64,000 nucleotides of DNA from Desulfogranum japonicum DSM 18378 (GCF_000429945.1 NZ_AUCV01000003.1:186001-250000), one strand, 5' to 3'; positions 35,518-44,971 are shown, counted from the stretch's first letter. Numbers and translations: made by a program. The notes: a model not told the origin generated them from the sequence alone.

Positions 35518-36963
35518 TCAGGGCTGCTCAGTAGTATTCACTGCCGGTAATACTGTTTCCTGAATCTGGTTGATGCCTGTTGAAGGAAACGTAGAGGGGG
35601 GCTGTGTTTTTACTGGTATTTTCGCACCATCAGAACCATTGTCATCGTGCCAGGGATCCGATTCGTATCCCAACTGCTGCCAGTTCATGTGGCTGTTTGC
35701 ACCATGACAACTCATACAGTCAAGGGTCTGCTCAATGGGAACAACACCATGGTTAAGCCGGCTGTAGGTAAGTGTTGTAATGATTTCAGTTTGACCGCTG
35801 AATGGCAGACGTAGCTTGTTCATGCCCTCCTGTGCAGCTTCGTCCCAGTTGCTTGCGAGGGGATGCAGGTCACTGTTTTGCTCAAGGACCGGAGATATAA
35901 GATATCGGTATTTTTTATCGATAAACTGGGTTCCGAAAGTGACGGTGAAGGGGGTGATTTTAGATGTCATTGTCCGTTTTCCGGGTCCGAGAAGAATTAC
36001 CGGCTTATCCCTTTCCACTTTTTCTCCCCGTTGGTAATACTGGTCAGCTCCATCGTCCCATAAATATACAGGTCTCAAGTTCTTTGCCATCAGTACGCCA
36101 AGGGAAGAATACAGCAAGCTGGATCTACCATCGTGTGCCTGATAAATATCTGGTGTTCCCTGTTGTAGCCAGTTCCAGCTGAGAAGAGCTGCCTCTGATT
36201 GCCCGTATGTAGGAATGTGACAGGTACCACAGGCGATAATTTCCGCATGTTCATTGAGTTGCTTTTGGATATGGGGAGTCTCTGTGTGGCATACGGCACA
36301 TCCTGTTGTCTGCCTCATGCCTGGTTTTGATTTCAGAGTTCTCTGGAAGGCATGGCCCCCATCTGCCGGGTGGCAGGTATTGCACGTCAGGTTAGCTCCA
36401 TCCGGTTGCAGGTGGATATCGTTTTCAATGCCACCGTGCATTTTTTCTCCTTGGGTCCGTGCATTTATACCATGACAGCTCATACAATTTTGGATGGTTG
36501 TTTTTCCGGCTTTTCTGGCAAGAACCGCGAGGTCCTGTTCGTTTTCCTGGGCACTGTTGTCGCGTGAATAGGTGCCGGTAGTATCATGGCAGATCAGGCA
36601 GTCAATATTCATTGCAGCTGTTGTATCGGAATCTTCTTCGAGTGGGGTGCTGCTGATGTGACATGTTAAACACTGGTTCGGGTTAGCTCCAGCGGCAAGC
36701 GCAAAAGCTGTAAGACCGTTTTTCTTGCTGAATTTTTTAAGCCCAGTGTCTGTCTTTCGTTGCCTTGTCCATGTCCAGTGGGAGCTATGGAGAATTTCCT
36801 CTCCCTGTTTACTGTGGCAGGAAAGACATTGGGCGGTCACCTCTGATATGGAAGCATAGGGACCGGTAAGTTGAGAATGGTCCTGTGGTGCAGCATAGGC
36901 TGGCGTGATCGCAAATACGGTGATTGGCAGCAGAATAGTGAGAGAAAATAGATTGTTTTTCAT
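35518..36963 (-). CDS. Octaheme c-type cytochrome, OTR (tetrathionate reductase) family
   Basis: A 481-residue periplasmic cytochrome. A signal peptide (residues 1-24, ending AYAAPQ) is followed by eight CxxCH haem sites: CLSCH, CLTCH, CLICH, CMSCH, CNTCH, CAVCH, CGTCH, CMSCH. Length, haem number and the QCLSCHSKQGEEILHSSHWTWTR opening match the Otr-type octahaem family, whose founder reduces tetrathionate, nitrite and hydroxylamine in vitro; the physiological substrate here is unknown. The frame opens at 37053 inside ftsH, but the ATG at 36963, 4 bases after the ftsH stop, places the signal peptide at the N-terminus. There is no clear ribosome-binding site, so it may depend on coupling to ftsH. 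Confidence 0.87.
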   Translation of the reverse strand: MKNNLFSLTILLPITVFAITPAYAAPQDHSQLTGPYASISEVTAQCLSCHSKQGEEILHSSHWTWTRQRKTDTGLKKFSKKNGLTAFALAAGANPNQCLTCHISSTPLEEDSDTTAAMNIDCLICHDTTGTYSRDNSAQENEQDLAVLARKAGKTTIQNCMSCHGINARTQGEKMHGGIENDIHLQPDGANLTCNTCHPADGGHAFQRTLKSKPGMRQTTGCAVCHTETPHIQKQLNEHAEIIACGTCHIPTYGQSEAALLSWNWLQQGTPDIYQAHDGRSSLLYSSLGVLMAKNLRPVYLWDDGADQYYQRGEKVERDKPVILLGPGKRTMTSKITPFTVTFGTQFIDKKYRYLISPVLEQNSDLHPLASNWDEAAQEGMNKLRLPFSGQTEIITTLTYSRLNHGVVPIEQTLDCMSCHGANSHMNWQQLGYESDPWHDDNGSDGAKIPVKTQPPSTFPSTGINQIQETVLPAVNTTEQP

Positions 36964-36967
36964 GGTG

Positions 36968-38758
36968 TTAGTGTTGATGTTGTTGAACAAGGTGGCTGAT
37001 CTCATCTCGAGAAATGGTTTCCTTTTCCATGAGCGCCGTGGTGAGTTCGTCAAGTAATTGCCGATGTTGGGTAAGAATGGTTGTTGCGGTATTTTGTGCG
37101 CTGTCTACGAGGGCGCGTACTTCTTTGTCGATCATCAACGCTGTTTCGTCACTCATAATTTGACCAGGCTGGCCGCTAAGTGGGTCGCCTGCCTTGAAGG
37201 CAAGGGGGCCAACGGTACTGCTCATCCCCCATTCGCAGACCATTCGGCGGGCAATATCAGATACACGTTCGATATCATTGGCTGCTCCAGTGGTTATTTC
37301 CTGGAACACTACAGTTTCAGCAACTCTTCCACCAAGGAGAACACAGAGCATATTCGTCAGGTAGGTCTTGTCTTGCGAGTTACGTTCCTCTTCAGGAAGT
37401 TGCATGGTAACGCCAAGCGCTTTTCCCCTGGGGATGATAGTCACCTTATGAACAGGATCTGTGCCGGGTAACATCCACGCGACCAGTGCGTGCCCTGCTT
37501 CGTGGCAGGCGGTAATACGTTTTTCCTGTTCTGTGATAATAAGGCTGCGTCGTTCAGCCCCCATGAGCACTTTATCTTTGGCTGCTTCCAGGATATCCAT
37601 AGTGATGGCCGGTTTCTTCAGGCGTGCCATGAGTAATGCAGCTTCGTTCACCATGTTTTCCAGTTGGGCTCCTGAAAAACCCGGGGTGCCCTTGGCAATG
37701 GTGTGCCAGTTGACTGTGGCATCAATTTTAGTTTTTTTGGCATGGACCTGGAGAATTTTTTCCCTGCCCCCCACATCGGGAAGGGGAACCATGACCTGCC
37801 GGTCAAAACGTCCTGGCCTGAGAAGAGCAGGGTCAAGAATGTCCTGTCTGTTGGTGGCTGCAATAACAATAACATGATCATTTTCTTCAAAACCATCCAT
37901 TTCCACCAGAAGTTGGTTGAGTGTTTGTTCCCGTTCATCATTACCACCTCCTGGGCCACCAGCACTTCTGTGACGGCCCACAGCATCAATTTCATCGATA
38001 AAGATGATGCAGGGAGCTTTCTTTTTCCCTTCAGCAAAGAGATCGCGTACGCGGGATGCTCCTACCCCGACATACATTTCTACAAAGTGAGAACCGCTTA
38101 TGGAAAAAAATGGAACCCCGGCTTCACCGGCAATGGCTTTTGCAAGCAGGGTTTTTCCTGTACCCGGTTCTCCGTAAAGAAGAACTCCTGTGGGAATACG
38201 AGCTCCAGCCTCGGCAAAAACTTCCGGATTTTTGAGAAAGTCGATTATTTCTGTAATTTCGTCTTTTGCCTCTTCTATACCCGCAACGTCATCCAGGGTT
38301 ATTTTAGACTGTTCAGGATCTATCAGTTTTGCACGACTTTTTCCAAATGCCATGGCTCTGGGGCCACCTCCGCCGGCATTGTTGTTTCTTCTCATATATA
38401 TTAGCCATACCATAATGAGCGCGAGAAAGGGAATCCATTGAAGAATGGTTTTCATGAGCCAGCTGGGTTCCTTTTTCTTTTCCACATAGGTTGCAATGTT
38501 ATTTTGGACCAGTTTATCCAAAATTGGCATTTGCGGAGGGATGACGGACCGATAGGTGGTGCCATCGGAGCCTTTCCACGTGGCGACATTGTCTGTCAGG
38601 TTGATTTCCGATACAAATCCACCGTTCACTTTTTCCAGAAATGCGTTGTAGGAAACCGTGTGATAATCTGGAGTGTTCTGATTGAGAAAGTTAAAAAGAA
38701 GGAGGACCGCCAGGGCGACGATCAGCCAGATGGAAAGATTTTTATAAAGATGCTGCAT
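36968..38758 (-). CDS. ftsH: Membrane AAA+ metalloprotease FtsH
   Basis: A 596-residue membrane protease. Two N-terminal membrane helices lie at about 10-24 and 104-121, with a small periplasmic domain between. The AAA module has Walker A GEPGTGKT at 196-203, the pore motif FVEMYVG, Walker [15 protein letters not shown] and the second-region-of-homology ATNR...LLRPGRFDR. The zinc site HEAGH is at 419-423. It is slightly shorter than the usual ~640 residues because the C-terminal tail is reduced. Being directly ahead of the octaheme gene, it may be a second, specialised FtsH. Confidence 0.95.
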   Translation of the reverse strand: MQHLYKNLSIWLIVALAVLLLFNFLNQNTPDYHTVSYNAFLEKVNGGFVSEINLTDNVATWKGSDGTTYRSVIPPQMPILDKLVQNNIATYVEKKKEPSWLMKTILQWIPFLALIMVWLIYMRRNNNAGGGGPRAMAFGKSRAKLIDPEQSKITLDDVAGIEEAKDEITEIIDFLKNPEVFAEAGARIPTGVLLYGEPGTGKTLLAKAIAGEAGVPFFSISGSHFVEMYVGVGASRVRDLFAEGKKKAPCIIFIDEIDAVGRHRSAGGPGGGNDEREQTLNQLLVEMDGFEENDHVIVIAATNRQDILDPALLRPGRFDRQVMVPLPDVGGREKILQVHAKKTKIDATVNWHTIAKGTPGFSGAQLENMVNEAALLMARLKKPAITMDILEAAKDKVLMGAERRSLIITEQEKRITACHEAGHALVAWMLPGTDPVHKVTIIPRGKALGVTMQLPEEERNSQDKTYLTNMLCVLLGGRVAETVVFQEITTGAANDIERVSDIARRMVCEWGMSSTVGPLAFKAGDPLSGQPGQIMSDETALMIDKEVRALVDSAQNTATTILTQHRQLLDELTTALMEKETISRDEISHLVQQHQH

Positions 38759-39410
38759 CGTTTCCTCACTGGTAAAAGATAAGGTGACGGACGTGTTTCA
38801 GTTACTCAATATTTAACCCTCGTTCTCTTTGAGAATGAGGCTGGGCGCAGTTCAATCCCGTGGATAACTTAGCTCTGGCGTTCCTGCTCGCCATTTATTT
38901 ACGGTTGTGATGTGGGCATGTGGTAGAACTTTGTCCCGAGGTAAATAAGATCGGCGCATTTTACGCCCCTTCTGAGGCAACTGTTCGGAGGGGTGCCACC
39001 ACGTTTCCTAGAGACACGATCTCATATTATCTCGATTATACTCGATACATACCGCATTGAGCTAACACAAAAAACAGGAAACGTAAAGTGTTGAAGGCGT
39101 TGCTAATCGCCAAACAAATGATACGAATTCTGGAGAGGAACAATGATGTGAAAAGTGTTGGATGCACTGAAGGGAGAGCCTGGGGAGGGAATTCCCCTGC
39201 TGGGCCGCCACCCGGCAGGGGAAAAGCAGTCTCGTTGTATGGTTATTTGAGATTTGCTCTTTTGTTATATTTAAGCAATATTAGTGCCTTTTTGTCAGTA
39301 AGATAGGGGTTGATCGTGAAAATTGCGTGTCTTCAATGAATTATGATGTGTATTTTTGTAACCCTAAGATGGAAAGCTTACAGGGGATACGTGTTTGGTA
39401 CAGCTCTATT

Positions 39411-39435
39411 GGGCTCGTTTTAAGTCGTTAAGTTG
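39411..39435 (+). repeat. Copy 1 of a ~25-base element upstream of the NrfD modules
   Basis: Begins GGGCTCGTTTTAAGTC and matches the copy at 39594 in 19 of 25 positions. A partial copy (GGGCTTATTTTG) lies at 39442-39453. Candidate activator-binding site. Confidence 0.4.
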
Positions 39436-39593
39436 TTTGCTGGGCTTATTTTGCTTTTGTGTAGTATTTGTGAATTGGTGTGGGTGGGCTGATTTTTTTT
39501 GTGGCATGTGTCTGATATTTTGTGATATTAAACTTGTTCATCTTTGTCCGTTATGCGAAATAATTATTTACGGTTTTCACTAAGAGTTATTTT

Positions 39594-39618
39594 GGGCTTA
39601 TTTTGAGTCATTAATTTA
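39594..39618 (+). repeat. Copy 2 of the ~25-base shared element
   Basis: Begins GGGCTTATTTTGAGTC and ends ATTAATTTA. It matches the copy at 47090-47114, upstream of the second NrfD module, in 21 of 25 positions. It lies about 55 bases before the promoter at 39650. Shared upstream sequence in paralogous modules suggests a common regulator. Confidence 0.5.
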
Positions 39619-39649
39619 TAAAAAATATTAAAATTGAGTTTTGTTTTTC

Positions 39650-39679
39650 TTGACACTTGGTAAGTGTATCAGCTATTAA
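39650..39679 (+). promoter_or_regulatory. Sigma-70-type promoter overlapped by a palindromic operator
   Basis: A TTGACA -35 and TATTAA -10 are separated by 18 bases. Overlapping the -35 and the spacer is the palindrome ACACTT-GGT-AAGTGT (39653-39667). A dyad in this place suits a MerR-family regulator, and such a regulator is encoded at the end of this module. It should transcribe the small membrane protein and NrfD-like gene. Confidence 0.5.
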
Positions 39680-39938
39680 AATATTAAGAGGTTCTCAGAT
39701 GAGTGATAAATATAAATTGAATTACGTAAGGAGGTATCGGGTAGAGTTCCATGACCAGATGTGTAAAGTCTTCTTCTGAACCATGGTGTAATGCAAAACA
39801 TATCATGGAACCTGGTTATGTGTTGTACGTAAGCCGGGAGCTGTTGAAGAAAAGGTCAGTTCGGGACTGGGTCGTCGTGTTTCATCCGCCAATGAATGCG
39901 ATGACATTGGGTGTTGAAGCCTGTAATAGGAGGAAATT

Positions 39939-40055
39939 ATGGAAGCTGTAGTATTTCTCGTTGTTTGGTTAGGTGGCGCTGCTCTCCATACATTGTTTGA
40001 TGTAAGAGTAAGGCCCGTACTGCAATCGCTTAAAGAAGAAAGTGATTTCTATTGA
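39939..40055 (+). CDS. 38-residue membrane microprotein ahead of the first NrfD gene
   Basis: Starts at an ATG preceded by a strong AGGAGGAAATT ribosome-binding site. It has one hydrophobic helix (VVFLVVWLGGAALHTLF) and a short charged tail (LQSLKEESDFY). The second NrfD module also has a one-helix small protein in the same position (47307-47540), which supports this being a real gene. It may be an assembly or stability subunit. No family is recognised. Confidence 0.5.
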   Translation: MEAVVFLVVWLGGAALHTLFDVRVRPVLQSLKEESDFY

Positions 40056-40139
40056 TCAATGCCTGTTTGTTGATCGTTTTGAGCGGTTGTTTCGTTCTTG
40101 GTTAATGATTGTAAAACTTTGTCTGGAGAGTACGATATC

Positions 40140-41333
40140 ATGGAATCAATACTTACCAAAGTAATACCCCAGGAAGGGGGATTGGTTGGAAAGGAATCAG
40201 GCGTATATAAGGGGTTTCTGTATATATTCATGTTCGGGACCTTGCTGGGGGTTGCTTTTGGCCTGCATGCCATGTGGATCGGGCATGAGCATGCCTATGG
40301 TGTAACGCGCGAAGTTCCCTGGGGATTATTACTGGCCGCCTATGTGTTTTTTGTTGTCACTTCAACAGGGTTGTGTCTGGTTTCTTCAATTGGGCATGTC
40401 TTTGGCTATGAGGCATTTAAGCCCATTGCAAAGAGGTCTGTTTTTCTGGCTATTGCCACTATTATTTCTGGTTTTTTCGTTATTGCGTTTGAAATCGAAA
40501 ATCCTTGGAGAATGGCGATTTATAATGTCATATCTCCCAACCCCACTTCCAGTATCTGGTGGATGGGAACATTGTATGGCGCTTACCTTTTTTTCATGAT
40601 GGTTGAATTTGCATTGCTGCAGGCTGGAAAACACAAACTGGCCGGAGCCCTTGGTTTACTAGGGGTGATTTCAGGTGTTGCCGCCCATTCCAATCTGGGT
40701 GCTGTTTTTGGGTTGCTCAATGCCAGGGAATTCTGGCATGGGCCATATATGCCTATTTACTTTATAACCTCGGCCATGATGTCTGGCTGCGCAACGGTTA
40801 TCTTTTTCCATTACCTTGGATATAAAATCAATGGCTGGAAGATGAGTAAAGAGCTCGAAAATTCTCTGTACTCCGTTGCGAAACTCGGTGCCCTTTTATA
40901 TGTGGTCATCATGTTTTTTACAACCTGGAAGTTTATCTCCGGGATTTCCGGCCAACCGGCTGGAAAATATGAAGCCATTATGTCCCTTGTCAATGGCCCT
41001 TATGCTAAAAACTTCTGGATTGGAGAAGTTGCCCTTGGCCTGGTGATCCCTTTTGTTATCATTCTTGCCGTGCGTGCACGTAATCTTGCAGCTCTCGCCG
41101 TTGGCTCTGCATCCAGTATTATCGGAATTTTCTTTATGCGGTATGATCTGGTTATCGTGGGGCAGATTGTTCCAGTATTTCATGAGTACAATATCTTTGG
41201 TGCTCCGCATCTGCTGCCTTACACTCCGACGTTGCATGAATGGGTGATTACACTGTCAGGTTTTGCTTTATGTGCAGTTTTGTTCATGGTCGGTGAACGT
41301 ATGTTTCGCGGTCATCTTTCCGAATCGCATTGA
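40140..41333 (+). CDS. NrfD/PsrC-type membrane quinone-interacting protein (first copy)
   Basis: A 397-residue integral membrane protein with about ten helices. The NrfD-like signatures GHEHAYGVTREVPWGLLLAAYVF and PWRMAIYNVISPNPTSSIWWMG are shared almost residue for residue with the protein at 47582-48769. NrfD proteins exchange electrons between menaquinol and a periplasmic ferredoxin-like partner. The frame opens at 40098, but the ATG at 40140 has GGAGAG upstream and begins the shared N-terminus. The matching ferredoxin and cytochrome are about 4 kb downstream rather than adjacent. Confidence 0.88.
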   Translation: MESILTKVIPQEGGLVGKESGVYKGFLYIFMFGTLLGVAFGLHAMWIGHEHAYGVTREVPWGLLLAAYVFFVVTSTGLCLVSSIGHVFGYEAFKPIAKRSVFLAIATIISGFFVIAFEIENPWRMAIYNVISPNPTSSIWWMGTLYGAYLFFMMVEFALLQAGKHKLAGALGLLGVISGVAAHSNLGAVFGLLNAREFWHGPYMPIYFITSAMMSGCATVIFFHYLGYKINGWKMSKELENSLYSVAKLGALLYVVIMFFTTWKFISGISGQPAGKYEAIMSLVNGPYAKNFWIGEVALGLVIPFVIILAVRARNLAALAVGSASSIIGIFFMRYDLVIVGQIVPVFHEYNIFGAPHLLPYTPTLHEWVITLSGFALCAVLFMVGERMFRGHLSESH

Positions 41334-41398
41334 CCCTGTAAAAGACGTACAAGTGTCCTTATCAGGACGACATGGCAGTTAACCCGGAGGTCGAGTGG

Positions 41399-41842
41399 AT
41401 GGCTAGAAAGAAGACAGAGATAGTTCCTGTACGGTCAGATGTTCCTATTTATCCTATTGGGGTGGCCGCAAAATTGCTCAATGTTCATCCTAGAACATTG
41501 CGCATCTATGAGAAAGAAGGACTGATTGAGCCAGCGCAACAGGGGAATCGCCGAATGTTCTCAGCCGATGACATTCAATGGATCAGCTGTATCAGGCGTT
41601 TCATCCACGAAGATGGTATCAGTATCCCCGGGCTGAAGAAACTTCTGGAATTTGTACCCTGTTGGGAAATTTCTGATTGTCCCGAGGATGTTCATCAATG
41701 CTGTGGAGCCAAGGTGGATAAAGCCGTCCCGAAAACTCTGCACAGGGTAGGCAACGCACAGGCTCGAGCAGAAGCCAAAGAGCAGGATGTGCAGAAAAGG
41801 AAGAGTGCAGCTTCTGCAAAAAAGCACCAATCATCCGGCTAG
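41399..41842 (+). CDS. MerR/HspR-like regulator with C-terminal Cys cluster (first copy)
   Basis: A 147-residue regulator. The winged-helix DNA-binding domain is IYPIGVAAKLLNVHPRTLRI followed by YEKEGLIEP and the wing GNRRMFSADDIQWI. The C-terminal part has PCWEISDCPEDVHQCC, a cysteine pattern shared with the second copy and resembling 'CW'-type metal or redox sites. The tail is Lys/Ala/Gln-rich. The ATG at 41399 has GGAGG 8 bases upstream and is preferred to the one at 41372. It likely controls the promoter at 39650, whose spacer carries a dyad. Confidence 0.82.
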   Translation: MARKKTEIVPVRSDVPIYPIGVAAKLLNVHPRTLRIYEKEGLIEPAQQGNRRMFSADDIQWISCIRRFIHEDGISIPGLKKLLEFVPCWEISDCPEDVHQCCGAKVDKAVPKTLHRVGNAQARAEAKEQDVQKRKSAASAKKHQSSG

Positions 41843-42031
41843 CCCGAATAGCTCGCGGTCCCATTGTGAGGCTGCAGCAAGGGGGTGGGGGGTGAATTGC
41901 TCTGCCCTGCAGGTGAGTCGGATGACTTGTGTATTGTTTCGCCGTGTTTTGCTATAGCGGAACAGTTCGGGCATGCAGAGATAGTACAAAAAGCATGCCG
42001 TCATGGCGGAATGAAACGTTTGTCAGATCGC

Positions 42032-42060
42032 AAAAGCCGGGCCCCGTGCCCGGCTTTTTT
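42032..42060 (+). terminator. Rho-independent terminator after the first MerR gene
   Basis: Perfect stem AAGCCGGG / CCCGGCTT with a 7-base loop, followed by a T-run on the plus strand. The minus strand also has TTTTG after the stem, so it may serve the convergent activator gene ending at 42096. Confidence 0.85.
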
Positions 42061-42095
42061 GTTTGTGGATGTTGCAGGTCGCCCTCACGCAATAA

Positions 42096-44477
42096 TCACT
42101 CGCTTAGAGGATTGGTAAGCCTGTATTTTTTGATTTTTCTGCGCAGGGTGTCCTTGGAGATGTTCAGCTCTTCGCAAGTGCGCATCTTGCGCCACTTGTT
42201 GCGTTCCAGGGCAATCATGATTGCCTGTTTTTCCACTTCTTCTAGCGTTTGGCCTCCGTCGCTACTGGCTGTTGATCGTCCTTTCGGCTGCTGGGTCAAA
42301 CCGGTGGAGAATGGTTCGGGCAGATGTTCCGGTTGAATATAGCCGCCTTCGCAGAGAATAAATGCATACTCGACTATGTTTTCCAATTCCCTGATGTTCC
42401 CTGGATAATCATATTGCATTAACTGCCCGAGAGCAGAATTGACTATGCCTACAATATCTTTGCCCTGCTGTGCGCTGTATTTTTTTATAAAATGATCAAC
42501 CAGCAGAGGGATGTCTTCCTTTCTTTCCCGCAAGGGGGGGAGGTTTATTTTTACCACATTGAGCCTGTAAAACAGATCTTCGCGAAAAGTGCCTTCCTGC
42601 ACCAGATTTTCCAGGTTGCGGTTGGTTGCAGTTATGATTCGCACATCGGCTTTCAGCGGTGCGTTGGATCCCAGAGGCTCGTATATTTTTTCCTGGAGAA
42701 CTCGAAGGAGTTTGACCTGTACGCTGGGGGGGATATCTCCGATTTCATCAAGAAAAAGTGTGCCGCCCTCTGCTGCAGCAAATCGTCCCAGCTTGTCGCG
42801 CCTGGCATCGGTAAACGCGCCGGCTTTATACCCGAAAAGCTCGGATTCGAGTAAGGTTTCGGGCAGAGCTCCGCAGTTTACAACGACAAATGGTTTATCT
42901 CGGCGTTCACTTGCATTGTAGAGTGCGCGTGCGATGAGTTCCTTTCCTGTGCCGCTTTCTCCAAGAATCAGTACCGTGCTCGGGCTCCTGGCAATATCGG
43001 GCAGAATGCTGAACAAACGTTGCATGATTGTCGCTTTGGAAATAATTTCATCAAAAGTATACTTTTGATTCAGCTGTTTGCGCAGGCTGGTAATTGTGGA
43101 CAGATCCCGGAATGTCTCAACTCCTCCAATAATGTTGCCTTCATGATCTGTCAGGGGTGCTGCACTGATACTTATGGGAACTTTCTCGCAGCCCTTGTTG
43201 ACAATGGTGATGGATCTGTTTCCAGCAATATCGCCGGTATAGAGACATTCTGCGATGGCGCAGTTTTTCCCGCAGATGGATGACTGGAAGATTTCCGAGC
43301 ATGATTTCCCCATGGCCTCTTCTCTGTCCCATCCGGTTATCTCTTCAGCAGCGCGATTGAAGGAGGTGATTTTCCAGTTTCTATCAACTGTAAATACGCC
43401 ATCTGCAACTGAATCAAGTATCAGGCTCTCCCTGATGGACGTGGTGTTGTCGCGGAAAGTTTCTATGCCGCCGGTAATGTTGCCAAAATCATCAAGCAGA
43501 GGAGCCGAACTTATGGTCACTGGAATAACATTGCCAGCTTTGCCTTTAATGAAAATGGCTCTGTCGATGTACATGTTGTTGTGCTCAATGGCTTTTTGTA
43601 GGAGACAGCCACCTTCGCAAACGCTGGAGTGGAAAATGGTGTGGCAAGGTTGCCCTAAAACCTCGTCCTTTGTCCAGCCTGTGATACGCTCTGCTGCTTT
43701 ATTGAAGGATGTGATGTGGTGTTCACGGTCAATGGTGAATACCCCGTCTGCCAGGGAAGAGAGCAGCAGGTCATGGTGCAGGGCGTCTGTGCAGTCATGA
43801 AAGGTTTGGACGCCGCCGATAATCAGTCCGTTCGGATCATGGAGAGGCGAGGATGTCAGGGATAGAGGAAAAGTGTGCCCGTTTTTATTGGTCATGAAAA
43901 CGGTTTGAACACTTATGGGGCATTCTTTGGCTATGGATTCCTCTATCAGGCACTGTTCTCCGCATATCTCACGGGGAAAAATAACATTGCATTTTTTACC
44001 CAGAACATCGTTTTTTTCCCAGCCGGTCAGTTTTTCTGCCGCACGGTTGAAGGAGGTGATTTCCAGGTTACGGTTTACCGTGAGCACTCCCTCTGCAACC
44101 GAGTCGAAAATGGTCTGATCCGTTGATGCCTGAAAGGAGGGGTCAATGGTGATGGCTGTCAGTCCTGAATGGCTAGCTATACCGGGCAGGGGGACAATGG
44201 ACAATAATGCTGATATATGCTGCTTGCGTGTAATGGAATAGAGGTGTACAGCCTGCTTGGTAAAAGCTTGCCCTTTTGTGGTCTTTGTCAGGAGTTCTAC
44301 GAGGGATGTGCTGTTTGGATCCGGCGGGAAGACCTCTCCAATGGATTTGCCGATGAGTTCGTCGGCTGATTTGCCTGAAAGATTTTCTGCGCAGGCATTT
44401 GCTCCTGTGATAATTTGATCGGGATCTACGAGTAAAACAGAGATATTGCTAAGTGCATGTGTTTTTTGCTGGGTCAT
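42096..44477 (-). CDS. Sigma-54-dependent activator with tandem Cys-bearing PAS domains
   Basis: A 793-residue activator. After an N-terminal PAS-like domain (residues 10-115), three PAS domains follow at an exact 115-residue period. Each carries a Cys triad of the form C..IF....C...C: C163/C172/C176, C278/C287/C291, C393/C402/C406. Then comes the AAA+ domain: Walker A GESGTGKE at 506-513. The sigma-54 loop reads GAFTDA (553-558) instead of GAFTGA. A Fis-type HTH ends the protein (MRTCEELNISKDTLRRKIKK). The Cys triads suggest redox or metal/Fe-S sensing. The frame extends to 44597; Met at 44477 is chosen because the PAS-like region begins there. It is divergent from the ferredoxin gene and may activate the -24/-12 promoter at 47236. 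Confidence 0.88.
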   Translation of the reverse strand: MTQQKTHALSNISVLLVDPDQIITGANACAENLSGKSADELIGKSIGEVFPPDPNSTSLVELLTKTTKGQAFTKQAVHLYSITRKQHISALLSIVPLPGIASHSGLTAITIDPSFQASTDQTIFDSVAEGVLTVNRNLEITSFNRAAEKLTGWEKNDVLGKKCNVIFPREICGEQCLIEESIAKECPISVQTVFMTNKNGHTFPLSLTSSPLHDPNGLIIGGVQTFHDCTDALHHDLLLSSLADGVFTIDREHHITSFNKAAERITGWTKDEVLGQPCHTIFHSSVCEGGCLLQKAIEHNNMYIDRAIFIKGKAGNVIPVTISSAPLLDDFGNITGGIETFRDNTTSIRESLILDSVADGVFTVDRNWKITSFNRAAEEITGWDREEAMGKSCSEIFQSSICGKNCAIAECLYTGDIAGNRSITIVNKGCEKVPISISAAPLTDHEGNIIGGVETFRDLSTITSLRKQLNQKYTFDEIISKATIMQRLFSILPDIARSPSTVLILGESGTGKELIARALYNASERRDKPFVVVNCGALPETLLESELFGYKAGAFTDARRDKLGRFAAAEGGTLFLDEIGDIPPSVQVKLLRVLQEKIYEPLGSNAPLKADVRIITATNRNLENLVQEGTFREDLFYRLNVVKINLPPLRERKEDIPLLVDHFIKKYSAQQGKDIVGIVNSALGQLMQYDYPGNIRELENIVEYAFILCEGGYIQPEHLPEPFSTGLTQQPKGRSTASSDGGQTLEEVEKQAIMIALERNKWRKMRTCEELNISKDTLRRKIKKYRLTNPLSE

Positions 44478-44971
44478 AATGTCGGGCTGAAAATAAAAAT
44501 ACAGAGTGCAACGGGTTGGCATAAAAGACGTAGTGTCTGCAGGCAGGTGATCATTATGCGCCGTCGTGTGGAAGTTGAGGCTCCCTGTAAACACCATAGT
44601 ATCAGGGGCCTGATGTTTATGATCCTATTTTTTAAAGATTTTTCCATCGTGTCATACCGTAATAATCATTCGTCTTTTTTGCCATGTAAAACCTTCGTTC
44701 AGGTATGATGTTTCCGTTGTTGTATCTTCTGCGCAGGATGGCTTGCTTTCCCTGCCTGCAGGAGGCACAAGGTGGTCTCCTGATGAATCGCCATTCAGCT
44801 GTCCGATGTTGGCTTGCCCTTCTTAAATAATTGGGTTATGTTTAAAATTTATTTTTTCGGTGTGAAGCGATATACTTGAACCTTATGAGCTTGAAGGGGA
44901 TTTTCTTGATGCCCTGTAGCGTGTCAAAATCCTTTTGTGCCTATATTCAAATTGAGTCTTGAGGGTATGTA
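44478..44971. other. 494-base divergent regulatory region
   Basis: Lies between the PAS activator (minus) and the ferredoxin gene (plus). It must hold at least two promoters, but I found no convincing sigma-70 or sigma-54 match. A TTGGGTTATGTTTAAAATTT stretch (44829-44848) loosely resembles the shared 25-base element. No gene is seen. Confidence 0.35.

Larger units (their letters stand above)
38759..39938. other. 1.2-kb intergenic region with several hairpins; no convincing gene
   Basis: Between ftsH (minus) and the first NrfD module (plus). Strong local hairpins lie at 38818-38840 (CCTCGTTCTC / GAGAATGAGG), 38895-38948 (TTATTTAC / GTAAATAA, widely spaced), 38964-38995 (CGCCCCTTC / GGAGGGGTG) and 39194-39221 (CCCCTGCTGGG / CCCGGCAGGGG). 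The part from 39360 is T/G-rich and holds the repeated element and promoter listed separately. The small open frames at 39088-39306 and 39751-39951 are not convincing. Confidence 0.4.

Noticed and set aside
39088-39306. 72-codon plus-strand frame
   Set aside because: Its middle is the GC-rich hairpin at 39194-39221; composition is not gene-like.
39751-39951. 66-codon plus-strand frame before the microprotein
   Set aside because: The AGGAGG site is too far upstream (about 17 bases), the end overlaps the better-supported 38-codon gene, and no family is recognised.
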